Assembly (NCBI GenBank): GCA_966250335.1
Contig: CBINGZ010000007.1
Span: 62,001 to 126,000 of the forward strand
Source of the DNA: OLB7 sp966250335
GTDB taxonomy: Bacteria; Bacteroidota; Ignavibacteria; OLB7
DNA: 64,000 bases
Direction of reading: 5' to 3'
Shown: in pieces, positions 8,997 through 16,967 of the stretch
Position numbering within the stretch: position 1 is the first letter of the stretch
Layout of the letters: the number at the start of each line of letters is the position of its first letter
Translations under genes and position numbers: made by a program
Notes under the pieces: generated by a model
Database searches by the model: none
What the model saw: only the letters and a program-made list of their open reading frames with translations
What the model was told of the DNA's origin: nothing

Positions 8997-9731
8997 TTAC
9001 CCCTGTAGGGGATGCCTGTTCTCGATAAATCCCGCGACCGCCGCGGCCGCCTCCGTCGCCTTCACGTAGAGGATCGTGTGGGGAGAATCGAACGTCCTGA
9101 TCTCGCTCTCCGGTCGCAGACGGCGCATCTCCCGCGGAGCCCCCGATCGAACGACTCTGTCGTGCAAAGCGCTCAGAACAAGGAGCGGCGGACGGACCCG
9201 GGCGAACTCCTCCCCGACGTCGACCGTGACCGCCTCACGGATACGGGCGGCGAGCACCCGGGGATTCCCATGCCGCAGCATCTCGACGAACGGCTCCCGT
9301 TCCCCCTTCGGCTCGCCGTTGAGCAGAAGGAAGCGGACGGCGAACCGGATCGTCAGAGACCCGATCAGCACGGCATGAACCAGCGGACGAAGGGGACGGA
9401 ACAACGGGAGAATCGGCGAGCTCACGAACGTGCTGCTGAGAATCAGACGGACGATCCGATCGGGATATCGCGCCGCGATCGTGACGGCAAGCGGCCCGGA
9501 GAACGAATCCGCCATCAGCGCGAACCTCCCCTCCGGAAGCCGTTCCTCGACGAACGGAAGAAGGTCGTCGTAGCCGAGAGTCCGGTCGCGGGGGTAGACG
9601 ATGATCCTCGGGACGAGCCATGCCGGGAGCGCGTTCAGGAAACGGTCGTAGAGCTCGTCGGTGCCGTGCAGTCCCGGGAGCAGGATCAGCGGAAGCAGGT
9701 CCCGAGGGGGGGATGGCGGGATGTCGTTCAT
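8997..9731 (-). CDS. alpha/beta hydrolase
   Basis: A 244-residue cytoplasmic hydrolase with the alpha/beta fold. An early oxyanion-hole segment reads LILLPGLHGTDELYD. The nucleophile elbow ADSFSG (Ser at about residue 95) is a variant of GxSxG. The acid lies in SALHDRVV and the catalytic His in FDSPHTILYV near the C-terminus. The substrate is unknown. It is 6 bp downstream of the following helical protein gene, so the two are probably co-transcribed. Confidence 0.82.
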   Translation of the reverse strand: MNDIPPSPPRDLLPLILLPGLHGTDELYDRFLNALPAWLVPRIIVYPRDRTLGYDDLLPFVEERLPEGRFALMADSFSGPLAVTIAARYPDRIVRLILSSTFVSSPILPLFRPLRPLVHAVLIGSLTIRFAVRFLLLNGEPKGEREPFVEMLRHGNPRVLAARIREAVTVDVGEEFARVRPPLLVLSALHDRVVRSGAPREMRRLRPESEIRTFDSPHTILYVKATEAAAAVAGFIENRHPLQG

Positions 9732-9737
9732 CGTATC

Positions 9738-10415
9738 CTATTGCGATTGTTCGCGTTCGTCCAGGCTCCGGAGCGCGGCCATCCCCTCGGTCACCTCCTC
9801 GCGGGGGAGGCCTCCAAGGATCAGCCTCTCGTCGCCGAGGGCCTGGAGCCGCTCGTAGAATCTCATCCCCTCCTCGATCACTCTTCTTCTCTCGGCGGTC
9901 TCCATCTCCAGGGCGTTGTAGAGGGAATCCTCGGCCCGGCCGTAGTTCTCGCGCGACTCGTAATATCGTATCAGCATTCGATAGATCTCCGCCGTCAGGA
10001 GGACCTCGCCGAGATGTTCCAGCAGATGGCCGATCCTCATCGGGATATCGAACTCGCCGCGATACGCCCCATCCCCCAGCGCATAGAGGTAGAGATAGAG
10101 CGCCCGGACGCGCGCCTCCAGCATCTCCCCCTCCCTCCCCTTCAGCTCCAGCACATGCCCCGCCTCCGCCAGCACCGCGGCGACCGCCGTGATGTTCCGC
10201 AGATCGATCGCGCCGTCGGTTCCCAGCAGAGGAGGGAGAAGCTCGACCTCGGCCGCCGTGATCTCATCCAGGGTCAGGCCGATCGTGGCGGTGAGCATGG
10301 TGTCGATCTCGAGCCGCGCCTGGTCGTGCTTTCCGCTCTGGCGCAGGAAGGCAAGCCGGGCCAGAAACCGCCCCAGATCTTCGATCAGCCAGAGGATATA
10401 GTCGCGTCGCATCAT
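9738..10415 (-). CDS. conserved helical protein, DUF6483-like
   Basis: A 225-residue all-helical cytoplasmic protein. The N-terminal MMRRDYILWLIEDLGRFLARL and the following pattern resemble DUF6483 proteins, which contain TPR-like helix pairs. Helical repeats (LLEHLGEVLLTAEIYRMLIRYYE; YGRAEDSLYNALE) fit that idea. It is nearly contiguous with the alpha/beta hydrolase downstream and lies 54 bp downstream of the Sua5-type gene, so these three may form one transcript. The function is unknown. Confidence 0.6.
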   Translation of the reverse strand: MMRRDYILWLIEDLGRFLARLAFLRQSGKHDQARLEIDTMLTATIGLTLDEITAAEVELLPPLLGTDGAIDLRNITAVAAVLAEAGHVLELKGREGEMLEARVRALYLYLYALGDGAYRGEFDIPMRIGHLLEHLGEVLLTAEIYRMLIRYYESRENYGRAEDSLYNALEMETAERRRVIEEGMRFYERLQALGDERLILGGLPREEVTEGMAALRSLDEREQSQ

Positions 10416-10469
10416 AATGTTCTGAAGATACGGAGGAGGATCTACCGATGCTCCCCATCCCCCTCTCCC

Positions 10470-11423
10470 TTATCCTGCCGCCTTCATTACCCTGTCGAGG
10501 AGTCCCTGGCCGAGCTCGCCCGGTTCGGCGTAGAGAAGGACTTCGGCGAACCCCTCCTCCTCGGCCGCGCGGAGACGGGCATAGATCGTCCGTTCGTCGA
10601 GGAGCGCCCTCTCGTCGGCCGGGAAGCGCTCCAGATGGCGGCGCGTGGTGAGCACCAGACGCCGGAGATCCCCTCCCGTCTCCGGAGGCTCAGGGGCAAT
10701 CACCAGCCGCACCGGGATCGAGGGAGCATAGTGGCGGTACTTCATGCCGGGGGCCTTCGGCGCATCGACCGCATGCGACCAGGCGAGGACAGGCTCCCCC
10801 ATGACCGCCTCGATCCGCTCCGCGGTGACGACGCCGGGGCGGAGGATCACGATCTCCTCCCCCGTCATGTCGACCACCGTCGACTCGATCCCGACGCTGC
10901 ACGGGCCTCCATCGAGCACGGCCGCTATCCGCCCCCCCAGATCGGCGAGGACGTGCGCGGCGGTCGTCGGGCTGGGTCGTCCCGATCTGTTGGCGGAGGG
11001 GGCCACCAGAGGGCCTGAAGCGGCCAGCAGAGCGAGCGCGACCGGATGCCCCGGTATCCTGACGGCGACGGTGGGGAGCCCGGCGCGGGCGATCATGGGG
11101 ACGCTCGGACGGCTCCGGATCACCATCGTCAGCGGCCCCGGCATGAGGGCCGCCGCAAGACGCAGCTCCCGTTCTCCCACGACCCCGCAGATCTCCAGAT
11201 CCTCGGCCCTCGCCGTGTGGACGATCAGAGGGTTGTCGGAGGGCCTCCCCTTCGCCGCGAAGATGCCGGCCACGGCGTCGGCGTTGAACGCGTCGGCGCC
11301 CAGGCCGTAGACCGTTTCGGTCGGGAAGGCGACAAGCTCCCCCCCACGCAGCAGTGCGGCCGCGCGGGCAACGGCCTCCGCCGTCTCTTCCGGGGCAAGC
11401 GCCCTGAGATATTCGGTGTTCAT
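10470..11423 (-). CDS. L-threonylcarbamoyladenylate synthase, Sua5 type
   Basis: Makes threonylcarbamoyl-AMP from threonine, bicarbonate and ATP, the first step of the t6A37 modification of ANN-decoding tRNAs. It has 317 residues, so this is the long Sua5 form. The YrdC domain is at about 1-205, with FPTETVYGLGADAF, then IFAAKGRPSDNPLIVH, then VAVRIPGHPVALALL, and APSANRSGRPSPTTAAHV. A linker with PGMKYRHYAP leads to the C-terminal Sua5 domain. It is divergent from rpmB. Confidence 0.93.
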   Translation of the reverse strand: MNTEYLRALAPEETAEAVARAAALLRGGELVAFPTETVYGLGADAFNADAVAGIFAAKGRPSDNPLIVHTARAEDLEICGVVGERELRLAAALMPGPLTMVIRSRPSVPMIARAGLPTVAVRIPGHPVALALLAASGPLVAPSANRSGRPSPTTAAHVLADLGGRIAAVLDGGPCSVGIESTVVDMTGEEIVILRPGVVTAERIEAVMGEPVLAWSHAVDAPKAPGMKYRHYAPSIPVRLVIAPEPPETGGDLRRLVLTTRRHLERFPADERALLDERTIYARLRAAEEEGFAEVLLYAEPGELGQGLLDRVMKAAG

Positions 11424-11472
11424 GAGATACGGCCGGCCGGGATCGGACCGGAAATCGTGTAAGACTTTTTAC

Positions 11473-11504
11473 TTGGTGCGAACACCACCCTTTTCCTATG
11501 TTAG
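11473..11504 (+). promoter_or_regulatory. possible promoter of rpmB
   Basis: TTGG followed about 20 bases later by TATGTTAG, which resembles the Bacteroidota -33 TTG / -7 TAnnTTTG arrangement. It lies in the divergent gap between the Sua5 gene and rpmB and would leave a leader of about 165 nt. Confidence 0.35.
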
Positions 11505-11672
11505 TCGGCCTTGACCGATCCGTTGATCCTGAGTTCCGCCGTCCGGGGGACGGGAGGGAATCCGGGAGTATCGCAACGAGAGCCGATGGGCCTCCGGGTC
11601 CTGCGTTGCAGATATATCGCAGAGCGCAATTTTCTATACAACGTATTCATACAGACAGGGAGACAGAACATC

Positions 11673-11903
11673 ATGGCACGTCGTTGTGAACTCACCGGTA
11701 TCGGCCCGACGTACGGCGGAAGCATCTCGCACGCCCATAACGTCACCAACCGCCGGTTCATGCCGAACCTCCAGACGAAGAGGATCTGGCTTGAGGACGA
11801 AAAGCGCTGGATCACGGTGAAGGCCACCGCCCGCGCGCTCAGGACGCTCGACAAGAAGGGCTACCGCGCGATGATCGCGGAGATGAAAGCCAAGAGCAAG
11901 TAA
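11673..11903 (+). CDS. rpmB: 50S ribosomal protein L28
   Basis: Large-subunit ribosomal protein of 76 residues. It starts MARRCELTGIGPTYGG, then SHAHNVTNRRFMPNLQ and KRIWLEDEKRWITVK, which is the standard L28 pattern. The open frame extends upstream, but the ATG at 11673 gives the family start. In many Bacteroidota rpmB is followed by rpmG and a DUF4295 gene. Here it stands alone, followed by a terminator. Confidence 0.97.
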   Translation: MARRCELTGIGPTYGGSISHAHNVTNRRFMPNLQTKRIWLEDEKRWITVKATARALRTLDKKGYRAMIAEMKAKSK

Positions 11904-11933
11904 GGACCGCTTCCCGCGGCATGACGATCATCG

Positions 11934-11966
11934 AACGCCCGACCGAAACAAACGGCCGGGCGTTTT
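11934..11966 (+). terminator. rho-independent terminator of rpmB
   Basis: Stem AACGCCCG-a-CCG / CGG-c-CGGGCGTT with a seven-base loop, ending in TTTTC. It lies 30 bp after the L28 stop codon. Confidence 0.8.
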
Positions 11967-12036
11967 CGTGTCCGGCCGGGGGGGAACGGATCTCGCGAAT
12001 CCTTCCTATCTTCCCCGCAATCTCTCCGGTGACTAC

Positions 12037-12651
12037 ATGTTCGATCTCGATACGCTCATCGAATGGCTGAAAAGCCTCCCGCCGATCGGCGTCTACGCGG
12101 CGCTCTGGTTCACCACGTACATCGAGAACGTCTTCCCCCCCTCGCCGAGCGATGTCGTGCTCCTCTTCATCGCCACCCTCACCGGCATCGGGACGATCGG
12201 TTTCTTCCCGGCCGTGGCGGTCGCCACCCTGGGGAGCGTCATGGGCTTCCTGACGGCGTTCATTCTGGGGAGGCAGTACGGGCGGAAGCTGATGGAGTCG
12301 GAGAAGCTCCCCTTCCTCACGAAGAAGTCGCTGGCCAAGGTCGACGGATGGTTCGACAAGTACGGGTACTGGGTGATCGTGGGGAACAGGTTCCTGGCGG
12401 GGACGCGGGCCGTGATCAGCTTCTTCGCAGGAATGTCGAATCTCGATATAGCTACCACCACCATCCTCTGCGCCCTCTCCGCGCTCGCCTGGAACACACT
12501 GGTCATCTGGATGGGAAAACTACTGGGGGACAACTGGCGCTACGGCGAGGAGCTGATGCGTCAGTACGGCCTTGTCGTCACCATCCTGCTCGCCGCCGTT
12601 GCCCTCTTCTTCCTGATTCGATGGCTGATCAATCGTAGGAAGAAGGGGTGA
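12037..12651 (+). CDS. DedA family membrane protein (VTT domain)
   Basis: Integral inner-membrane protein of 204 residues from the DedA/SNARE-associated family, which includes lipid carrier flippases such as UptA. It has the family helices and motifs: YIENVFPPSPSDVVLLF, GRQYGRKL, and the re-entrant RFLAGTRAVISFFAGMS (the conserved G-x-R-xxx-P/S-F-A-G-M region). A last membrane helix is followed by a basic tail. I start at the ATG at 12037 because the upstream extension lacks family similarity. Its 3' end overlaps the convergent SirB1-type gene by 23 bp. Confidence 0.9.
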   Translation: MFDLDTLIEWLKSLPPIGVYAALWFTTYIENVFPPSPSDVVLLFIATLTGIGTIGFFPAVAVATLGSVMGFLTAFILGRQYGRKLMESEKLPFLTKKSLAKVDGWFDKYGYWVIVGNRFLAGTRAVISFFAGMSNLDIATTTILCALSALAWNTLVIWMGKLLGDNWRYGEELMRQYGLVVTILLAAVALFFLIRWLINRRKKG

Positions 12652-13504
12652 TCGCGGCGATCGCGTTCTCCAGCTCCACCGTCAGTTCCGTCTCCTCGGC
12701 CCTGAAGATCTCGGCCAGATTACGCATCATCCTGATCACGGCCATCCGGTTGCTGATCGGCTCGAAGTAGTGCGACTGGTAGTCGGCGCCGGTCGCCTTC
12801 AGCATCCGGCGGCAGTCGTTGTAGCTCAGGATCATCCCGCCGTTGAACGGATCGATAAAGAACTCCTGCGTCGGCGACTCGAACTTCAGAAGGAAATGGG
12901 CCGGGAACCCGATCCCGTGCAGAGGGACCCCAAGGCGGCCGGCCAGCAGCAGATAGACGGTCGAGAGGGAAAGGGGGATGCCGATCCTCCGCTCCAGCAC
13001 ACGGTTCAGGTAGGAATTATCGGGATCGTAGTAGTTCTCCTGCGTGCATCCTCTGAAGCCGAGCTCCTCCACCAGATACTCGTTGAACTCCCTGATGATG
13101 ATCAGCCCGTTGGTCGCCGCGCGGATCCGCGCCCGCAGCGCCGAGGCCATCGTTTCAAGCTGCTGCGTGTACTGATCCGCCTGAAACTCCGGGTATCCCA
13201 GCCGCGCCACGGCGAACGCCCCCTGTTCCAGATCGATATCGGCCCCCGCGTCCGGATTCCCCGCAAGACGATCTATTTCCATCCTGAACCGGCTCAGCGA
13301 CATCGCGCGGAGCACGGCGCGCGCGCTGTCGACGGCGAACTCCCCAGGGCCGCCCGAGCCCTCACGGATCATCCGCCGGAGCGCCGGGACCGCGTGGTCG
13401 CCGAGTTCGATCAGTCTGGAGCGTACCGAACGCTGGACGAACGGTTCCGGGTCGTCCAGCAGGGAGACGAGAGCGTTGAGTTGTGCAGGGGATTGAGCAG
13501 GCAT
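12629..13504 (-). CDS. SirB1 / transglutaminase-like family protein
   Basis: Cytoplasmic protein of about 291 residues. The N-terminal part carries HEAT-like helices (VSLLDDPEPFVQRSVRSRLIELG). The second half is the transglutaminase-like SirB1 core: NYYDPDNSYLNRVLERRIGIPLSLS, then LHGIGFPAHFLLK, then FFIDPFNGG. The classical catalytic Cys is not conserved in this family and is not seen here. The function of the family is unclear. A longer frame to 13561 exists, but the ATG at 13504 is the more natural start. The 3' end overlaps the dedA-like gene by 23 bp. Confidence 0.85.
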   Translation of the reverse strand: MPAQSPAQLNALVSLLDDPEPFVQRSVRSRLIELGDHAVPALRRMIREGSGGPGEFAVDSARAVLRAMSLSRFRMEIDRLAGNPDAGADIDLEQGAFAVARLGYPEFQADQYTQQLETMASALRARIRAATNGLIIIREFNEYLVEELGFRGCTQENYYDPDNSYLNRVLERRIGIPLSLSTVYLLLAGRLGVPLHGIGFPAHFLLKFESPTQEFFIDPFNGGMILSYNDCRRMLKATGADYQSHYFEPISNRMAVIRMMRNLAEIFRAEETELTVELENAIAAITPSSYD

Positions 13505-13621
13505 ACTACGATATGATAAGCGGCACGATGTGAGAGGCCGGAGAACGTCGCCTGAACGCAATCTGCAAGGGGGAGGCGACTCATCAAAATGAAAACCGAG
13601 ACGGAACGCCCCGCGCCGGTC

Positions 13622-14482
13622 CTAATGGTCGATGCCGTGATATTTCGCCAGCGAGGTCGTCAGAAAGTCGAATGCGTCCTGGACGTCGTTCGAGCGATGG
13701 AAGAGGTCGAGATCGTCATTCGATATGACCCCCATCTCCATCATCCTCGGCACGTTCAGGACCTCGTCCCAGAAGTCGGTGCCGTAGAGAACGATCGGAA
13801 GATGCTTCGTCACCTTTCTGGTCTGCACCAGGGTCAGCAGCTCCATGAACTCGTCCAGCGTCCCGAAGCCGCCGGGGAAGATCACCATGGCGTTGGCGAG
13901 CTGGAGGAAGAAGAGCTTCCTCATGAAGAAGTAATGGAACTCGAAATTGAACGTCGCCGAGATATACTGGTTCGGCACCTGTTCGAACGGGAGCGAGATG
14001 TTGAGCCCGATCGACTCCCCCCCCGCAAGATGCGCTCCAAGGTTGGCCGCCTCCATGATCCCCGGTCCCCCTCCCGAGCAGATCAGGAACCGCTTGGGGG
14101 TTCCCGGAGGGGTATGGAGCATCCCCCACTCGGTGATCATCTTGGCGAGCTGCGCCGCGTCGGCGTAGTAGCGGCTCATGGCCCGCTTTCTGGTGAGGGC
14201 TTCCAGGGTGATCTCGTGGAGCCGTCGCTGCTCCCCTTCGGACTGGGCGAGCTGACGTTCCACCGCCTCGATCTCCCGGTCGGCCTGTTCCGGCGGGATG
14301 ATCCGCGCCGAGCCGAAGAAGACCACGGCGCCGGAGACGTTATGGCGCGCGAAGCGGTCGGTCGGCTCCAGATATTCCGCCATGATGCGGATGATCCGGG
14401 CTTCCGGGCTGTTGAGAAATTCCGGGTTGTTGTAGGCTTTCAGGAGCGGCTGATCCGAACCTTGCGTATATGGCTCTGGCAT
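13622..14482 (-). CDS. LOG family protein (TIGR00730-type Rossmann-fold, lysine decarboxylase-like)
   Basis: About 286 residues with a Rossmann-like fold. The hallmark motif is PGGFGTLDEFMELLTLVQTRK (PGGxGTxxE), preceded by GGGPGIMEAANLGA and FFMRKLFFL. Family members are cytokinin riboside 5'-monophosphate phosphoribohydrolases or related nucleotide hydrolases. This longer version has an N-terminal extension of about 100 residues seen in many bacterial homologues. I chose the ATG at 14482 because the upstream frame is low-quality sequence. It borders the hairpin-rich region to its right. Confidence 0.87.
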   Translation of the reverse strand: MPEPYTQGSDQPLLKAYNNPEFLNSPEARIIRIMAEYLEPTDRFARHNVSGAVVFFGSARIIPPEQADREIEAVERQLAQSEGEQRRLHEITLEALTRKRAMSRYYADAAQLAKMITEWGMLHTPPGTPKRFLICSGGGPGIMEAANLGAHLAGGESIGLNISLPFEQVPNQYISATFNFEFHYFFMRKLFFLQLANAMVIFPGGFGTLDEFMELLTLVQTRKVTKHLPIVLYGTDFWDEVLNVPRMMEMGVISNDDLDLFHRSNDVQDAFDFLTTSLAKYHGIDH

Positions 14483-14690
14483 GGAGAAAGCATCGATAAG
14501 TTGTGCGCCGGGGACCGGCCGCTGCCGTGCTGCCCGTGAAGAGAGCATGCTACCGGTAGTAAAGAACGCGACCCCGGAAAAAAGTTCCGAACGGTCGGGA
14601 GGCACGGCCCGCAAAGATACACACGGCGCTCTCCGGAAAACAGTCCCTGCGACGGTACCGTGCCCGGAGAGGAGGGAAGCGCCCACAACG

Positions 14691-14726
14691 GAAACGCCCG
14701 ATGGCGCAGATGCCACCGGGCGTTTC
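14691..14726. terminator. strong nested hairpin, possible terminator
   Basis: Outer stem GAAACGCCCG/CGGGCGTTTC (10 bp) and inner stem TGGC/GCCA. Stem sequence closely resembles that of the rpmB terminator. Direction is unclear. Confidence 0.5.
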
Positions 14727-14800
14727 GTGTGCAAGTCGGTACTGAACTGGCGAGTCGGACCGGGAGACGCTCGCGACCGTATCGCGGGAGTTGCTCCCTC

Positions 14801-14890
14801 AAAAAGACCACCCGGGCGGCGGCGAAACCTTCCTTGATAGGAAGTGCCGTTAGACTGTTCACGCCGCCGCCCTAAAGGTGTGCCCCCTTT
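14801..14890. repeat. R1: degenerate member of the R-element family
   Basis: Inner stem GGGCGGCGGCG (14814-14824) pairs perfectly with CGCCGCCGCCC (14862-14872), with a weaker outer CACC/GGTG pair. The loop lacks the GGAGGTACAGG motif of the other copies and instead holds a small CTTCC/GGAAG hairpin. Confidence 0.6.
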
Positions 14891-14946
14891 TCTGCGCGGG
14901 CGCCGGGGCGCTCCACGCGTGGTTCCGGACCGGAGCGCTCTGTCAT

Positions 14947-14966
14947 GCCGGATATCGATATCCGGC
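14947..14966. repeat. 20-bp perfect palindrome
   Basis: GCCGGATATCGATATCCGGC is its own reverse complement, with no loop. It could be a dimeric protein-binding site; it lies between R1 and R2. Confidence 0.7.
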
Positions 14967-15038
14967 GACGCGATCCTGTGAGTCCGATACGTTGTCAATC
15001 ATCGACGCCGTGCGGGCGTCGCGAAGCGATGTTGTCAG

Positions 15039-15135
15039 AAATAACCCGGCGGCGGCCTTGAGCCTCAAGTCGGAGGTACAGGATGTTGAGGAGGAGGAGG
15101 AAAAGAGGTCAATGCCGCCGCCCCGTCGGTTATTT
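15039..15135. repeat. R2: structured R element
   Basis: Outer arms AAATAACC (15039-15046) and GGTTATTT (15128-15135) are complementary. The inner stem is GGCGGCGGC (15048-15056) with GCCGCCGCC (15114-15122). The loop contains GGAGGTACAGG followed by TGAGGAG. Confidence 0.8.
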
Positions 15136-15269
15136 GCGTACAGAGCCATCACCATGTGCCCCCCGGATGGCTCTCCCCTTGTACGCAGTTGTCTGAAACA
15201 ACGTCAATGAACTGGATCCGCTCATGGCGGATCGAATGATCCCCATTGTAAAACGCTTTGTGCAGTATG

Positions 15270-15356
15270 CCTTGGGGCGGCGGCCCTAACCATCAAACAT
15301 GTTTGGAGGTACAGGGTTTTTGAGGAGCTTTTTGATTAAAGCCGCCGCCCACCTGG
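15270..15356. repeat. R3: structured R element
   Basis: Inner stem GGGCGGCGGC (15275-15284) with GCCGCCGCCC (15341-15350). A second internal pairing is ATCAAA/TTTGAT. The loop contains GGAGGTACAGG and TGAGGAG. The outer arms pair only weakly in this copy. Confidence 0.78.
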
Positions 15357-15463
15357 CTGCCCCCGAACGGAGAGTTACCATATTCGCCCCCGTTGGCAAC
15401 TCTCCGCTTGGACGCTCACCGATGCATGTACAAAGAACTATCCCGGAAACCGTCGTCGATAGA

Positions 15464-15546
15464 ACACCCGGGCGGCGACCTGAACCTTGTTAGGAGGTAC
15501 AGGACAGGTGAGGAGGTTAAGGCTGAAGTCGCCGCCCATTGGGTGT
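15464..15546. repeat. R4: structured R element directly after cassette A
   Basis: Outer arms ACACCC/GGGTGT, inner stem GGGCGGCGAC (15470-15479) with GTCGCCGCCC (15528-15537). The ninth base pair is A-T where R1-R3 have G-C, a compensatory change. The loop contains GGAGGTACAGG and TGAGGAG. It ends 5 bp from the stop codon of the gene at 15552-16079. Confidence 0.82.
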
Positions 15547-15551
15547 GCCCC

Positions 15552-16079
15552 CTAATGCGCAATCACCAATGTTCCCCCCCCGGCAATTGCGCCATCGTTC
15601 ATGATCCGAAAGCAGTAGACCCCGTTGGTCAGATGCGAGGTTTCGAACGTTGTTACGTACGTTCCTTCGGAGCGCTTTCCCTCCTGCGCTCGCGCCACCT
15701 CAACGCCTCGGGCGTCGTGCATCGTCAGAACGATCTCTCCCGGTTGCAGTGTCGTGAAGCGAATCGATGCCGTTCCCGTGTTCGCGTCGGCGAAGACGGA
15801 AGTGTTGGAGATCGTCGTTCCGGTCGCAATCGCCTGAAGGCTTCTTCCGATATCGCGCCGCGCGTTCTGCTCGGTTTCGTTATCGGCGAACCTCCAGGTG
15901 GTTCCGCCGTCGTCACTCGTCATCGTCGGGCCGCCGGATGTCGAGATCACCGTGATCCGTCCGGTGGGAGCCTTCGGCTCCGCATCCGGTTCTCCGGGAC
16001 CTCCCTGCGCCCTGGCCGGGGGCGCGAGAAGCGCCGCGGCCATGACGATCAATGCAGTTGTCAATGTTCTCTTGCTCAT
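15552..16079 (-). CDS. cassette A: short secreted Asp-box protein with T9SS-type C-terminal domain
   Basis: A 175-residue exported protein with a signal peptide to about residue 25 (PPARAQ). The mature part has a conserved segment ITVISTSGGPTMTSDDGGTTW, which contains one Asp-box (SDDGGTTW). The last 75 or so residues resemble a T9SS type A sorting domain: IVLTMHDARGVEVARAQEG, then HLTNGVYCFRI, ending GGGTLVIAH. The passenger is therefore only about 75 residues. Paralogues sit at the same place in cassettes B and C. It is the last gene before the hairpin tract, 67 bp downstream of the Cys-rich gene. The sorting-domain assignment is by pattern only. Confidence 0.75.
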   Translation of the reverse strand: MSKRTLTTALIVMAAALLAPPARAQGGPGEPDAEPKAPTGRITVISTSGGPTMTSDDGGTTWRFADNETEQNARRDIGRSLQAIATGTTISNTSVFADANTGTASIRFTTLQPGEIVLTMHDARGVEVARAQEGKRSEGTYVTTFETSHLTNGVYCFRIMNDGAIAGGGTLVIAH

Positions 16080-16146
16080 GGTTGGCGTGCGTTTTCAAGG
16101 ATCTTAATGTGATACATCGTCGTCTTGTCCACCAAGCGGAGGCCGC

Positions 16147-16782
16147 TTAGTTGCTGCTGCAGGTCGCCTCGCACGGCATACCGTTCTGACCGGTACCACA
16201 CGTGCCGACGTTGTAGCTGCCGATGTTCGTAATCACCGGATTCGAGCTACCCTGCGGACAGCAGACGATGTATTCCTTGACGCAAGCCGCATAAGCGTCG
16301 CATGTCTCATATCTGGTCGACGAACCGAACCCCGACCTCTGGACGCAGAGCGACTGGAAGACGCGGACAACCTGCGGGTTCGGCTGCTGGCAGTACTGGG
16401 AGCACTGCGTGTGTCCGAGCGTGATTCCCTTTGCAAGGGCCATCTGCGAAACAAGAGCGAACGTCTGCTGCGTGGACATCGTCGGCTGTCCGGCGCAGGG
16501 GCCAACATATCGCAATGAGTTCGTATTGATCACATAGTCTTTGGCGCCCATCGTCGTCGCGTACACCGTCACGAGAACCTCGATCTTGCAGATCTCATCG
16601 GAGCCGGTCAGCGGCGACGATCCCGTCTTGTTCATCGCGCTCGGGCTGACGTCGATCGACACCATGAAGGTGCTGACGGCCGTCGCGGACGGGTCGGTCG
16701 GATGCGGAGGGGTCTGGGCCTTTGCCGCCGTCGCAACCAGCATCATCAGCGCTAGTGCGAGGGGAGTGAGGACGTTCTTCAT
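16147..16782 (-). CDS. cassette A: Cys-rich secreted protein
   Basis: A 211-residue exported protein with a signal peptide ending near AAKAQ (residue 23). The mature part has 12 Cys residues, an even number that fits disulfide bonding outside the cytoplasm. Segments shared with the B and C paralogues are FALVSQMALAKGITLGHTQC, then a run of Cys ending YIVCCPQG, then PVITNIGSYN. The end is Cys-rich (CGTGQNGMPCEATC). I do not recognise the family. It is followed at 67 bp by the Asp-box protein gene. A shared promoter lies about 100 bp upstream, behind the regulator gene. Confidence 0.72.
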   Translation of the reverse strand: MKNVLTPLALALMMLVATAAKAQTPPHPTDPSATAVSTFMVSIDVSPSAMNKTGSSPLTGSDEICKIEVLVTVYATTMGAKDYVINTNSLRYVGPCAGQPTMSTQQTFALVSQMALAKGITLGHTQCSQYCQQPNPQVVRVFQSLCVQRSGFGSSTRYETCDAYAACVKEYIVCCPQGSSNPVITNIGSYNVGTCGTGQNGMPCEATCSSN

Positions 16783-16882
16783 GTTTGTTCCTGGGGGGCT
16801 AAGGAATGAACTGTTAATTGTGCGTCGGCCTGGGATCGTTCGGCGTCTCGTTCAGTTGCTTGCGATGCCCGTGCCGATTTAC

Positions 16883-16945
16883 GGATGCAAATGTGCGATC
16901 AAAATGGTCCCCTCGACAAGTACATCTTCATGTACTTTTGATAAG
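16883..16945 (-). promoter_or_regulatory. cassette A promoter with CAAAAGTA operator candidate
   Basis: On the minus strand CAAAAGTA (16933-16940) precedes a -7-like box CACATTTG by about 41 bases; a second TTTG occurs at about 29. The site overlaps the inverted repeat AAGTACAT-CTTC-ATGTACTT (16918-16937). The same word occurs in cassettes B and C just behind the regulator stop codon. Confidence 0.55.
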
Positions 16946-16967
16946 AGAGAGACGCGGGGACGACGCT

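Larger units (their letters stand above)
14483..15551. other. gene-free hairpin tract downstream of cassette A
   Basis: About 1.07 kb without a convincing gene but full of inverted repeats. They include a nested hairpin at 14691-14726 (GAAACGCCCG/CGGGCGTTTC), a 20-bp perfect palindrome at 14947-14966, paired arms at 15135-15187, a small hairpin at 15215-15233, and CGGAGAGTT/AACTCTCCG at 15368-15406. Elements R1-R4 lie between them. The tract begins 5 bp after the stop codon of the last cassette gene. Confidence 0.7.

Noticed and set aside
8997..9731. Alpha/beta hydrolase as BioH for biotin synthesis
   Set aside because: It lies 20 kb from the bio operon, has a variant nucleophile motif (ADSFSG), and nothing in its context links it to biotin.
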